Positions 53,162 to 62,278 of a stretch of DNA of 64,000 bases are shown here, one piece after another. Numbering within the stretch: position 1 is the stretch's first letter; each line of letters starts with the position of its first letter. The DNA is taken from NCBI GenBank assembly GCA_965248135.1, contig CBDFIN010000011.1, positions 248,001 through 312,000 of the forward strand, given 5' to 3'. A program made the position numbers and the translations under genes. The DNA is from SZUA-100 sp965248135. GTDB taxonomy: Bacteria > Pseudomonadota > Alphaproteobacteria > Rhizobiales > Rhizobiaceae. The notes under the pieces were generated by a model. That model was not told the DNA's origin and searched no databases. It saw only the letters and a program-made list of their open reading frames with translations.

Positions 53162-54386
53162 GATAACCGCGCTTGGCGCCAAGGGCGACGGAATTGCCCA
53201 AGACGGCTCGTTTGTTCCCTTCGCCCTGCCCGGTGAATTGGTGGAGACAGGTGCCGATGGCGCGGTTTTGTCAATCAAGCGGCCTTCACCCCATCGTATC
53301 ACACCGATCTGCCAACATTTTTGCCGCTGTGGTGGTTGTGCCTTGCAGCACCTTGATACTGCGGTTTACCTAGACTGGAAACGCCAGCAAGTGATCGACG
53401 CCTTTTCAGCCAGCGGCCTGGCTCCTGAAGTCGCCCCATGTCTGCCGGTTACGATGGCAAGCCGACGGCGGGCTGTGTTTAGTGCGGTCACTGAACAGGA
53501 CCAAGTGAAGTTCGGATTTCAATCGCGCCACAGCCACGATGTGGTGGACATAAAAGAGTGCCCGGTGCTGGAGCCGGCGATTTCCGGCAAAATAGCACAA
53601 CTGCGTCAACTTGCAGGAATTTTTCGGGCCGGAGCCGCTCAACTCCGGGTCACGGTGCTGGCCAGTGAAAACGGCCTCGATATCGCGGTCGATACGGCCG
53701 GCGATGTGGGTGAACGGCGCAGAAAACTTGCGGTCGAGTGGGCGGTGCAGGCAAAAATAACCCGGCTGAGCGTCAATGGCGAGGTTGCCGTTCAACGGGC
53801 ACAGCCTTTCCTGACCATCGGCGAAGCGACGGTCTCGCCCCCTCCTGGTGGCTTTGTTCAGGCGGTGCGTGGCGCCGAGACCCAAATGAGCAAACTGGTT
53901 GCAGGGCACTTGAAAAAATCACGCAGGATTGTCGATCTGTTTTCAGGTTACGGCGCCATCTCCCTGCCCCTTGCCGCGCGTGCCAGTGTGCATGCGGTGG
54001 AATTGGAACAACCGGCGCTGGACGCGCTTGAAACAGTTGCAGCCAGCATGACCAGCATCAAGAAAATCACGCAGGAGCGCCGCGATCTCTTTCACCGACC
54101 GTTGCGGGCACCGGTGTTGAATAAATTTGATGGCGCGCTGTTCGATCCGCCACGGGCTGGTGCAGAAGAACAGGCAAGCGAACTGGCAAAGTCGACCATA
54201 ACCCGCCTGGCGGCGATATCATGCAATCCCAAGACCTTGGCAAGGGATGCAAAGATATTGGTCGATGGCGGTTTCAGAGTTTCAAGTCTCACCCCAATCG
54301 ACCAGTTTGTCTATTCGCCCCATGTGGAGGTGGTGGCGTTGTTTGAACGTGCCAAGGTGAAACCGAAGCGCCGGATGTTTGGATAA
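53142..54386 (+). CDS. RlmD/TrmA-type 23S rRNA or tRNA uracil-C5 methyltransferase
   Basis: A 414-residue RNA m5U methyltransferase with an N-terminal TRAM-like beta domain (about 1-55), an Fe-S-type cysteine group (CQHFCRCGGC), SAM motif VDLFSGYGAISLPLA, DPPRAGAEEQ and the catalytic cysteine in ISCNPKTLARD. It is close to RlmD/RumA; which uridine is modified is not predictable. The ATG at 53142 overlaps the tlyA end by 20 bases, showing translational coupling. Confidence 0.9.
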   Translation: MQTKSVEITALGAKGDGIAQDGSFVPFALPGELVETGADGAVLSIKRPSPHRITPICQHFCRCGGCALQHLDTAVYLDWKRQQVIDAFSASGLAPEVAPCLPVTMASRRRAVFSAVTEQDQVKFGFQSRHSHDVVDIKECPVLEPAISGKIAQLRQLAGIFRAGAAQLRVTVLASENGLDIAVDTAGDVGERRRKLAVEWAVQAKITRLSVNGEVAVQRAQPFLTIGEATVSPPPGGFVQAVRGAETQMSKLVAGHLKKSRRIVDLFSGYGAISLPLAARASVHAVELEQPALDALETVAASMTSIKKITQERRDLFHRPLRAPVLNKFDGALFDPPRAGAEEQASELAKSTITRLAAISCNPKTLARDAKILVDGGFRVSSLTPIDQFVYSPHVEVVALFERAKVKPKRRMFG

Positions 54387-54421
54387 TACAACAGTCTGCT
54401 ATGGATTTTTGCGCGACCCGA

Positions 54422-55168
54422 TTATTTGCCCCGGCTCATAAAGTCCATAAAGGCCTGCCGCGCCTCGGCGCTTTGCAGTCGGTCAGCGAAATGAGCGGCT
54501 TCCTGTTCCATGCGGGCAACGATTTCGTCGCGATCACCGCGCATTAAACCGCGGGCCAAGGCCATCGCCTCCACCGGTCTGGCGGCAACCTGTGCTGCTG
54601 CAGATCGCGATGCAGCCTCAACGTCTTCCACCACCTTGGAGACCAATCCGGCCTGCCGGGCTTCGCTGGCCGAAAGTTCTTCGCCCATGGCAAGCAACAA
54701 AAAGGCCTGCTTGTAGCCCAATGCCTGCGGTCCAACGAGAGAAGAACCAGCTTCCGGTGTAAGACCGAGGTCCAAGAACGGCGTTTTGAAACGGGCGCCA
54801 GGCGAAGCCATGACAATATCGCAATGCAACAACATGGTTGTGCCAACACCGATTGCCAAGCCATCAACACCGGCCACAAGCGGTTTTTCCACCGTAATAA
54901 CGGCCCGCAAAAAGGCCAGTACCTCGTTCCCAAGGCTTGCATTTCCTTGCGCCGCAAGCATGAAATCGGCGATGTCATTGCCGGCGGTAAATACCCCGTC
55001 CTGTCCAACGATCAGGTGGCATTTGACGGCGTCATCAGCGTCGCCAGAACGAAGAGCATCGGCCATCGATTGATACATCGAGCGGGTCAGGGCGTTCTTT
55101 TTTTCCGGCCTGTTCATACGGATAATCTGCACCGCGCCATCACGGCTGATATCGACTTGATCGCTCAT
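54422..55168 (-). CDS. Enoyl-CoA hydratase/isomerase family protein
   Basis: A 248-residue crotonase-fold enzyme. RPEKKNALTRSMYQSMADAL and the oxyanion-hole segments FTAGNDIADF and VDGLAIGVGTTMLLHCD are present. The LGLTPEAGSSLVGP motif resembles enoyl-CoA isomerases more than the classical hydratase. It follows the acyl-CoA dehydrogenase gene by 20 bases and is likely cotranscribed, so it acts on the dehydrogenase product or a related acyl-CoA. Confidence 0.88.
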   Translation of the reverse strand: MSDQVDISRDGAVQIIRMNRPEKKNALTRSMYQSMADALRSGDADDAVKCHLIVGQDGVFTAGNDIADFMLAAQGNASLGNEVLAFLRAVITVEKPLVAGVDGLAIGVGTTMLLHCDIVMASPGARFKTPFLDLGLTPEAGSSLVGPQALGYKQAFLLLAMGEELSASEARQAGLVSKVVEDVEAASRSAAAQVAARPVEAMALARGLMRGDRDEIVARMEQEAAHFADRLQSAEARQAFMDFMSRGK

Positions 55169-55188
55169 TTATCTATTCCTTACTTTAT

Positions 55189-56958
55189 CTATAGAAGTGA
55201 GGTTGTCGCCTGGCGCAAACTATCGGCACCGCCGGTAACAGATGATCTCAACGCGGCACATTCGCCAACATTGTTTTCAGCAAAAAACCTTGCCAGGGTA
55301 GTGCGGTCATGGGCGTTGTCGCCATCGCTCACAAGCGCTGATTTGGCGAGATAGCACCCACCCGCCGCAAGTCCGGCAAGTCGCAAGAAGGGTGTCGCGC
55401 CGGCAAGGGCTGTGTCCGTTTCACCCGCCTTTAATTGCGCCAAAAGCCAGTCTTTTGCAGCGTCAAATTCATCAAGAGCGGTAGCAAGTTTTTCACCGGT
55501 AGTGCCAAATTCAGTTCTGCTTGAGGCCGCAACTTCGGCTGATATTTGTCGCAACTCACTGATATAGCTGGCAATTGCTTCGCCATTTGCGAGCGGTAAT
55601 TTGCGGGTGACAAGGTCAATCGCCTGGATGCCATTGGTTCCTTCATAAATCGGCGCAATACGGGCATCGCGCAGCAATCTTGCTGCGCCGGTCTCCTCGA
55701 TATAACCCATGCCGCCGTGCACCTGCAGGCCGATGGACGCCACCTCCACGCCGATATCAGTGGCAAACGCCTTGGCAATGGGGGTGAGCAAATTGGCCCG
55801 CTCGCGCCATCTTTCCCCATCGTGTTGGCGGCCAAGATCAATCGCATGGGCGCAGGCATAACAAATTGCCCGCGCCGCACCGGTTAATGCCCGCATGGTC
55901 AGCAAACTACGCCGTATATCGGCGTGCAATATAATCGGCGCCATGCCCTCGCCTTGATGGTCCACCGCATGTCCCTGCCGGCGTTCGCGGGCATAATCGA
56001 GCGCCAGCTGATAGGCGGCCTCGGCCACACCAACACCTTGAATTCCAACCAGCAGCCTGGCACTGTTCATCATCGTGAACATGCAGGCAAGACCGCGGTT
56101 TTGTTGCCCCACCAGCCAACCCGCCGCGCCCGGTTCTTTGCCGGCAAAGCCATCGCCATAGATCATCGTGCAGGTGGGCGATGCATGAATGCCAAGCTTG
56201 TGTTCAATGCTGGCGCAATGGACATCATTGCGCGCGCCAACCGTGCCATTGTCATTGACCAAGTATTTGGGAACCAGAAACAGCGACAGACCGCGATAGC
56301 CCTCAGGCGCATCAGGCAGACGGGCCAGCACCAGATGGACAATATTGTCGGTAAGATCGTGCTCGCCATAGGTGATGAAGATCTTTTGACCAAAAATTCT
56401 ATAACTGCCATCACCTATAGATTCGGCGCGGCATCGCACCGTGCCAAGATCAGAGCCGGCATGAGGCTCGGTCAGGTTCATAGTGCCCATCCATTCGCCA
56501 GAAACCATCTTTTCAAGATAAATATCTTTCAATCCATCACTGGCATGGGCGTCAATAGCCTCGACCGCACCGCACGTTAACGTCGGCCCGATACCGAAGG
56601 AAAGCGAAGCGGAATTCCACATCTCGAAAGTGGCGACCGATAACATGGTCGGCAAGTCCTGGCCGCCATATTCTGCCGGACCGGCAAGTGCTGCCCAACC
56701 GCCGGCAATCCAATCGGCATAGAGTTTTTTCCAGCCCGGTGGCATGGTGATTTCGGCGTCCTTTAACGGTGTGCCGTGGCTGTCACCAATTTTTGCCAGC
56801 GGGGCAATTTCTTCTGAAGCATATCGGCCGGCCTCTTCAATAATGGCGTCGACCAGATCGTCGCTGAGTTGTTCAAATCGGCCAGTCTCGATCGCGTCAC
56901 TCAAACCGGCGACGTGCTTTAAAACATGGCCAATCTCTGATACCGGAGCACGATACAT
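55189..56958 (-). CDS. Acyl-CoA dehydrogenase, long (about 590-residue) type
   Basis: A flavin-dependent dehydrogenase of 589 residues, longer than the usual 380-400. It has SGEWMGTMNLTEPHAGSDLG, GYIEETGAARLLRDARIAPI and IYEGTNGIQAIDL, the last with the catalytic-base Glu typical of the family, plus a C-terminal extension. The long form includes DmdC-like enzymes that handle 3-methylmercaptopropionyl-CoA, but no dmdA or dmdB is present. The substrate is open. Confidence 0.89.
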   Translation of the reverse strand: MYRAPVSEIGHVLKHVAGLSDAIETGRFEQLSDDLVDAIIEEAGRYASEEIAPLAKIGDSHGTPLKDAEITMPPGWKKLYADWIAGGWAALAGPAEYGGQDLPTMLSVATFEMWNSASLSFGIGPTLTCGAVEAIDAHASDGLKDIYLEKMVSGEWMGTMNLTEPHAGSDLGTVRCRAESIGDGSYRIFGQKIFITYGEHDLTDNIVHLVLARLPDAPEGYRGLSLFLVPKYLVNDNGTVGARNDVHCASIEHKLGIHASPTCTMIYGDGFAGKEPGAAGWLVGQQNRGLACMFTMMNSARLLVGIQGVGVAEAAYQLALDYARERRQGHAVDHQGEGMAPIILHADIRRSLLTMRALTGAARAICYACAHAIDLGRQHDGERWRERANLLTPIAKAFATDIGVEVASIGLQVHGGMGYIEETGAARLLRDARIAPIYEGTNGIQAIDLVTRKLPLANGEAIASYISELRQISAEVAASSRTEFGTTGEKLATALDEFDAAKDWLLAQLKAGETDTALAGATPFLRLAGLAAGGCYLAKSALVSDGDNAHDRTTLARFFAENNVGECAALRSSVTGGADSLRQATTSLL

Positions 56959-57145
56959 ATTATTGTCTCTCCCGTGACAATTTAGCCCCCAGGCGCGGCA
57001 AGTGCATGGCGGCTTTCATAATTGGCTATTTCATAAGGGCCGCAGCAGGTTTTGTCGACGGCGAATTAGGCTGAGGGCCGGATCGGCCAAGCGTCTAATC
57101 GACCTTATTGGCGTTATTGGCGATATCCTCTTCACCGGGTGCTCA

Positions 57146-57895
57146 TCAATAGTCCACCTGTTGCAAATAGAGCCCGCAAGCCGGCGCCACCGGGCCGCAC
57201 TTTTGGCGATCACACGCTTCAAGTGCCGCCACAAGATCGCTTCTTGTCCAGCGCCCCTCGCCGACACATTTTAGCGATCCGACCAGCGAACGCACCTGAT
57301 TATGCAGAAACGACGGCGCTGATGCCTGAATGTCGATATATTGTCCGTCAAAGCGCTGTTCACCGCTTACATCGAGCCCGGAAAGGGTTTTGACCGGCGA
57401 TTTCGCCTGGCACTCGCTTGAGCGGAAGGTGGTAAAATCATGCTTGCCAATGAGCAATTGCGCCGCCTCATGCATGGCGGAAATATCAAGCGGGATCTTG
57501 ACGTTCCATGCCCTATTTGCTGCGACTGCAAGCGGTGCTCTCCGGGTGATTATTCGATACCTATAGTGGCGGGCCGTTGCTGAAAACCGGGCATCAAATT
57601 CTGCCGGCATCTGGGTAACGGTCAGCACCGCAATGGATTCTCGCTTCAAATGGGCATTGGTGGCGCTGAAAATCTTGAAAGGATCCCACGACGATGGCAA
57701 ATCCACGTGGGCAACCTGTGCCCGTGCGTGCACGCCGGCGTCGGTGCGTCCGGCACCAAACACCGTGACGGGTTCGCCGGTAAAGGCCTCAATTGCCTGT
57801 TCCAATGCCAATTGTATGGTCGGCAAGTTGTTTTGTCGCTGCCACCCCCTGTAGGACGTGCCGTCATATTCAACTGTCAACCTGTAGCGCGGCAT
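57146..57895 (-). CDS. truA: tRNA pseudouridine(38-40) synthase
   Basis: A 249-residue TruA with YDGTSYRGWQRQNNLPTIQ at the N-terminus, the catalytic Asp in GAGRTDAGVHARAQV and the later FLHNQVRSLVGSL. It isomerises uridines 38-40 in the anticodon arm. It lies 2 bases after fmt in the def-fmt-truA run. Confidence 0.97.
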   Translation of the reverse strand: MPRYRLTVEYDGTSYRGWQRQNNLPTIQLALEQAIEAFTGEPVTVFGAGRTDAGVHARAQVAHVDLPSSWDPFKIFSATNAHLKRESIAVLTVTQMPAEFDARFSATARHYRYRIITRRAPLAVAANRAWNVKIPLDISAMHEAAQLLIGKHDFTTFRSSECQAKSPVKTLSGLDVSGEQRFDGQYIDIQASAPSFLHNQVRSLVGSLKCVGEGRWTRSDLVAALEACDRQKCGPVAPACGLYLQQVDY

Positions 57896-57897
57896 GG

Positions 57898-58833
57898 CTA
57901 TTGCACCCTATCGCCGGAAGTGACCGCATTGCCAGCCAGGAATGCGGCCCTTTCCATGGCTTTCGCTCCCGCCCTTTGCAGGCGAACTGGCCGTATTGCA
58001 CCGCTGGCACAGGCAATTTTAAGATCATCGTCCAGCACCTGGCCGGCAGCGCCCTCCCCTTCCACCATCAGGCTTTCAAGTATCTTTACCCTTTGCGGCT
58101 TGCCAGCAATCATCATTTCACACCATGCGCCTGGAAAGGGTGAAAGTCCGCAAATGAGGTTGTGGACTTCACCGGCCGGCCGATGCCAGTCGATCCGGGC
58201 TTCGCTCTTGTCGATTTTCCTGGCATAGGTGGTGCCGCTTTCGCTTTGGGGCGTTGTCGTTAACGTGCCCCCCTCCAGCCTCGCCAGCGCATTGACCATT
58301 AATTCGGCACCCGTTTGCGACAATATATCATGCAGCGCACCGGTGGTCATATCCGGGCCGATATCCACTTTGCTTGTCAGCGCAATCGGCCCGGTATCAA
58401 GTCCCTCGTCCATTTGCATGATCATCATGCCGGTTTGTTGATCGCCGGCCATTATGGCGCGGTGGATCGGAGCAGCCCCTCGCCAGCGCGGCAGCAACGA
58501 AGCATGGGCATTAAGACAACCAAATCGCGGCGCATCAAGCACCTGCCGAGGCAATAAAAGGCCGTAGGCAACAACAACCGCGACATCGGCGTTTAACTCG
58601 GCAAATTGCACCTGATCGTCGGCGCGCTTCAGTGTCACCGGGGTCAGGATAGTAAGCCCAAGGCTTGCGGCTTTCTGGTGAACCGGTGATTTGGCCAGAT
58701 CAAGCCCGCGGCGTCCCGCCGGTTGCGGTGGCTTGGTATAGACAGCGACAATTTCGTGGCCGGCATGATAAATCGCCTCCAGCATTGGCACGGAAAATGC
58801 CGGTGTTCCCATGAAGATGACGCGTAAGCCCAT
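57898..58833 (-). CDS. fmt: Methionyl-tRNA formyltransferase
   Basis: A 311-residue Fmt with RVIFMGTPAFSVPMLEAI, the folate/catalytic region NAHASLLPRWRGAAPIHRAI, QMDEGLDTGPIAL, and a C-terminal OB-like domain. It formylates initiator Met-tRNA using 10-formyl-THF. It lies 27 bases after def and directly before truA. Confidence 0.97.
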   Translation of the reverse strand: MGLRVIFMGTPAFSVPMLEAIYHAGHEIVAVYTKPPQPAGRRGLDLAKSPVHQKAASLGLTILTPVTLKRADDQVQFAELNADVAVVVAYGLLLPRQVLDAPRFGCLNAHASLLPRWRGAAPIHRAIMAGDQQTGMMIMQMDEGLDTGPIALTSKVDIGPDMTTGALHDILSQTGAELMVNALARLEGGTLTTTPQSESGTTYARKIDKSEARIDWHRPAGEVHNLICGLSPFPGAWCEMMIAGKPQRVKILESLMVEGEGAAGQVLDDDLKIACASGAIRPVRLQRAGAKAMERAAFLAGNAVTSGDRVQ

Positions 58834-58860
58834 TGGTCCGTATCCTGCGGCGGCGGGCAG

Positions 58861-59445
58861 CTAGCCAATAAAGGTCCGGCCACTTTGTTTCGCCGCCTTG
58901 GTAAATTTGCGAATGACTATATCGCGTTTCAGTCTGGAAATGTGGTCGATGAATAACACACCGTCGAGGTGATCGACCTCGTGCTGAATGCAAGTTGAAA
59001 GAATGCCGTCGGCTTCCAGTTCCTGCTCCCTGCCGTCATGATCGAGAAATTGGACACGGCAACTTTCGGGCCGTTCGACCTCGGCATAATATTCAGGGAT
59101 CGACAGACAACCTTCCTCATAGACATTGCGCGCTTCGGAGCGCCAGATGATTTCCGGGTTGACTAAAAACAGCGGGTCTTTTTTTGGTTCTTCAGCAGGC
59201 TTTGCGGCAACAACTTCACCATCTTCCCCTTCCTGATCTTCCGCCATTCGCGGCGAAACATCGACCGTGACAACCCGCACCGGTTCCCCCAGCTGAATGG
59301 CCGCAAGACCAATACCGGGCGCATCATACATGGTATCCAGCATATCATCGAGGAAAGCGCGCAGATCATCATCGACCCGTTCAACCGGCTTTGAACGGAC
59401 ACGCAATATGGGATCTGGAATATGGACAATGGGTTTGACGCTCAT
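58861..59445 (-). CDS. def: Peptide deformylase with an internal acidic/basic insert
   Basis: A 194-residue metal-dependent deformylase that removes the N-formyl group from nascent proteins. The three motifs are present: GIGLAAIQLG, EEGCLSIPEYYAEV and QHEVDHLDGVLF. Between the first and second, a charged insert (about residues 70-92, QEGEDGEVV then AAKPAEEPKKD) makes it longer than most bacterial Def. The start at 59445 (MSVKPIVHIPDPILRV) is chosen; an open frame to 59580 is not homologous. Confidence 0.95.
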   Translation of the reverse strand: MSVKPIVHIPDPILRVRSKPVERVDDDLRAFLDDMLDTMYDAPGIGLAAIQLGEPVRVVTVDVSPRMAEDQEGEDGEVVAAKPAEEPKKDPLFLVNPEIIWRSEARNVYEEGCLSIPEYYAEVERPESCRVQFLDHDGREQELEADGILSTCIQHEVDHLDGVLFIDHISRLKRDIVIRKFTKAAKQSGRTFIG

Positions 59446-59592
59446 TGAGGTCAGATATGAAATGATGATGGCCACGTCAACCTTTGGAAATACGTATAAA
59501 TGTTTGTTCAACCGACAAAGTTCAGATAGAATCAGGCCGCATAGGGGTATTGACGCATAATTTCGACTTACAATGGTCACGGGGAGAGGATA

Positions 59593-59952
59593 ATGGCAGC
59601 AGTACTTTTGAGAATAGCGACAGCATCTTGGCGGATGCTGGTGGCGCTATTGATCGGTCTGGCGCTTTATGTTTTGGTATTTCTTTACGAGTTCGAGTTG
59701 TTCAATACACTGCATCGCTCGGCCGGTCAGATGATTGAGCAAGCCAGCATGCCAGCAGATACGGAAAGATGGCTACATCTTGTAAAAATCACCGACAAAC
59801 TGGTGTTTATGGTTTTCATTCTCGCCGGAAGGATAATATGGGCGTTGATCGAGTATCTGTTTATCCAACTTCCCTATTACCTGATGTCCCGACGCTCAAA
59901 TTCCGATGATGAGGTTTCGGGGCAACATGAGAATGAAAGTCGAAAAATCTAG
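59593..59952 (+). CDS. Small two-helix membrane protein, 3' end set by repeat element
   Basis: A 119-residue protein with two membrane helices (about residues 11-32 and 68-92, the second preceded by WLHLVKITDKLVFMVFILAG) and a hydrophilic tail. I recognise no family. Its TAG stop (59950-59952) is part of the CTAG that begins repeat copy 3, so the original C-terminus may have been longer. It is divergent from def, with a GGGGAGAGG before the ATG. Confidence 0.6.
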   Translation: MAAVLLRIATASWRMLVALLIGLALYVLVFLYEFELFNTLHRSAGQMIEQASMPADTERWLHLVKITDKLVFMVFILAGRIIWALIEYLFIQLPYYLMSRRSNSDDEVSGQHENESRKI

Positions 59953-60117
59953 TGGTCTGGCCGAAAAGCTTGAATCCCTTTTCAGCACGTTCTTTTTCAA
60001 GCGTTTTGGCCACAAAGACCACTAGCAACTTATTGAATTCTAGTGGTTCTTATGATTCCAACATTTGCCATAAGTACGAGCCGCTGGCGGATGCAAATGT
60101 TGGTACAGAACCACTGG
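59949..60117. repeat. Paired-hairpin element, copy 3 (169 bp)
   Basis: Same structure, order and length as copy 2: left hairpin 59949-60025, 14-base linker, right hairpin 60040-60117. It differs at 5 positions: one C-to-A change in the left stem, three changes at the right inner/outer arm (GTACAG for GAATCG) and a terminal CTGG for CTAG. Several of these break stem pairs, so this copy looks slightly decayed. It lies between the small membrane gene and rmuC. Confidence 0.88.
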
Positions 60118-60172
60118 CATGTTGTTCGTGCTTTGATCTGAATTCTCGCCGCGAATCACCTATAGTGGGCGG

Positions 60173-61384
60173 ATGAATGCCGTGTCGATCGATTTTTATG
60201 CGCCATTCCTGCTGATTGGCGGGAAATGGCTGACGCTGAGTGAGCTGCTGATTATCGGCAGTGGCGTTTTGGCATTTCTTGCCTTGTTGCTGGTATTGCG
60301 CAGCTGGAGAAACAGCCGCCGCCGGCTGATGTGGGAGATAGCCCAGGCGGAGCAGGCGCGTGACGCCGAGATGCGCATGGCCGAACTTGTCGCCAGCCAG
60401 AACACGCTTACCGGTCGGCTGCAGGCAATGGCGGAAGGTTTGACGGCGCAAAACGCGACCTTGACAAAACAGATGGATGAACGGCTTGCCGGCATGAGCG
60501 GCCGGCTTGGACAGTCGATTACCGAAACCACCAGATCGACGCAGGAAAGCCTGGTTAAGCTGCAAGAGCGGTTGGCGGTAATTGACGCGGCGCAAAATAA
60601 CATCACTTCGCTCACCGGCCAGGTGGTTGAGCTGCAAAATATTCTTGCCAACAAACAAACCCGCGGCGCGTTCGGCCAAAGCCGCATGGAAACTATTGTC
60701 CGCGACGGTCTGCCGATTGGGGCCTATGAGTTTCAGGCAACGCTCTCCAACAACACCAGGCCGGACTGTCTGGTATCAATGCCCAACAAAGGCCCATCAC
60801 TGGTAATCGATGCCAAATTTCCGCTGGAAGCATGGAGCGCCATTCAAGACGCCCAAACCGACGATGACAGGAAGGCGGCGATGAGCCGGTTTCGCAAGGA
60901 TATGGATGTCCATATCAAAGCGATTTCCGAAAAATATCTGCTGCCGGGCGAAACCCAGGACACCGCCTTCCTGTTTGTTCCATCTGAATCAATTTTCGCC
61001 GGTATTCACGAGGATTTTGAGGCCATTGTCCAGCGGGCGCACCGGTGCCGGGTGGTCATTGTCTCCCCTTCCCTGTTGTTGCTTTCCATTCAGGTTATCC
61101 AGGCCATATTGAAAGACGCCCGCATGCGCGAACAGGCCCATCTCATTCAGGCCGAGGTGGCGCGGCTGATGGAAGATGTTGGACGGCTCGATGGCCGGGT
61201 GCGCAAACTGCAAAACCACTTCAATCTGACAGCCAAGGATATTGATGAAATCCTCATCTCCACCGGCAAAGTTGCGCGCCACGGCGAGCGTATCGAAGGG
61301 CTTGAATTCGCCGCCACCGGCGAGCCGGGGGTTACCGACCTTCCAGCGCTGCCAGATAAGCCGAAACTGAAGGCGGTTGATTAA
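60173..61384 (+). CDS. rmuC: DNA recombination protein RmuC homologue
   Basis: A 403-residue protein with an N-terminal membrane helix (about residues 20-43), a long coiled coil (about 60-160, rich in Ala, Glu, Gln and Arg), and the PF02646 nuclease-like domain (YEFQATLSNNTRPDCLVSMP, VIDAKFPLEAW). RmuC limits inversions at inverted repeats in E. coli. Its stop overlaps that of the convergent membrane gene by a few bases. It is upstream of the def-fmt-truA set in the same region as in many rhizobia. Confidence 0.93.
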   Translation: MNAVSIDFYAPFLLIGGKWLTLSELLIIGSGVLAFLALLLVLRSWRNSRRRLMWEIAQAEQARDAEMRMAELVASQNTLTGRLQAMAEGLTAQNATLTKQMDERLAGMSGRLGQSITETTRSTQESLVKLQERLAVIDAAQNNITSLTGQVVELQNILANKQTRGAFGQSRMETIVRDGLPIGAYEFQATLSNNTRPDCLVSMPNKGPSLVIDAKFPLEAWSAIQDAQTDDDRKAAMSRFRKDMDVHIKAISEKYLLPGETQDTAFLFVPSESIFAGIHEDFEAIVQRAHRCRVVIVSPSLLLLSIQVIQAILKDARMREQAHLIQAEVARLMEDVGRLDGRVRKLQNHFNLTAKDIDEILISTGKVARHGERIEGLEFAATGEPGVTDLPALPDKPKLKAVD

Positions 61385-61788
61385 CTGTTCTTATGGGTGA
61401 TCACCGTGTTTTCAGCCACGATACCCATGGCCGCCGCCATGATCGGTAACATCAAATAGCGCAGGCCGATATCATAGAAATACTCTGCCATGCCCATGCC
61501 ACTCAGCGGAATGAGAATAACTACATCCAGCCCCCAGTTGATGGCCAGCCAGAAAATGCCGATCGTCAGGCCTGTTCGAAACAGCGGCGCGACACGCCTG
61601 AAGGCAATAATCAACAACAGTGCACCAGCCCCACCGCCAATGACCACCATCAACGACTTGAACAATGGCTGGGCTATCTGCAATTCACCGCTGGAATTGA
61701 AAAACACAAATGAAACGAAAAAAGGTATCGCCCAGGAGGCAATGCCGAGCAGCAGCACTTTGAGGCTATAGGCGTTAGTGTCTTTCAT
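61381..61788 (-). CDS. Four-helix membrane protein of unknown function
   Basis: A 135-residue protein that is hydrophobic almost throughout, with about four transmembrane segments (near residues 8-30, 44-62, 71-96 and 108-128). The sequence FRRVAPLFRTGLTIGIFWLA is in the middle. I recognise no named family. It is the last gene of the padR operon, 58 bases after the DUF4440-like gene. Confidence 0.6.
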   Translation of the reverse strand: MKDTNAYSLKVLLLGIASWAIPFFVSFVFFNSSGELQIAQPLFKSLMVVIGGGAGALLLIIAFRRVAPLFRTGLTIGIFWLAINWGLDVVILIPLSGMGMAEYFYDIGLRYLMLPIMAAAMGIVAENTVITHKNS

Positions 61789-61846
61789 GGTGGTTTCCTT
61801 TGTTGCATTCGGCGACCGCTCGTGGATGATCCATTGGCGGTTTCAT

Positions 61847-62272
61847 TCAATCTTTTTGATTGGGTAGCCAGGTTTCGTGCACCGAAAGCCATTCGAAACC
61901 GGCATCTGACCGGCGCATCAACACCGTCGATAATCTGGCGTTTTCAGCCGGCGAGTTTTTAGCGCCGCTTTGATACTCCTCATAGGAGGCAAATAAAATG
62001 CCGTTTTCCAGCTCATGGTGCAATTCGACCGCCGCGATGCTGATGCCAAAGGCAGGATTTGCACCATGGGAGCCGGCGATCTGCGCGACCAGATCTTCGC
62101 GCCGCAACAGCCGCCCGCCGGGTTGAATATTGATGAAGCCTGGCGCCAGCCGCCGCTCCAGCTGGTGTTCGAATAATGCCAATTCACCGGCAATTGTACC
62201 GGCAAACCATTGGGTAAAGAAATCATGCAATTGTTTTATTTCAGCGGCGACTTCGTGCTCGGTTGACACCAT
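61847..62272 (-). CDS. DUF4440/NTF2-like protein
   Basis: A 141-residue protein with the SnoaL/NTF2-like fold of the DUF4440 type: HDFFTQWFAGTIAGELALFE, LAPGFINIQPGGRLLRRED and a C-terminal GFEWLSVHETWLP. Members of this fold bind small ligands or act as isomerases. It follows the GyrI-like gene by 6 bases. Confidence 0.72.
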   Translation of the reverse strand: MVSTEHEVAAEIKQLHDFFTQWFAGTIAGELALFEHQLERRLAPGFINIQPGGRLLRREDLVAQIAGSHGANPAFGISIAAVELHHELENGILFASYEEYQSGAKNSPAENARLSTVLMRRSDAGFEWLSVHETWLPNQKD

Positions 62273-62278
62273 AGTCTA

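Noticed and set aside
54422..56958. Calling the acyl-CoA dehydrogenase/crotonase pair a DMSP (dmdCD) locus
   Set aside because: No dmdA or dmdB nearby and the similarity is only at class level.
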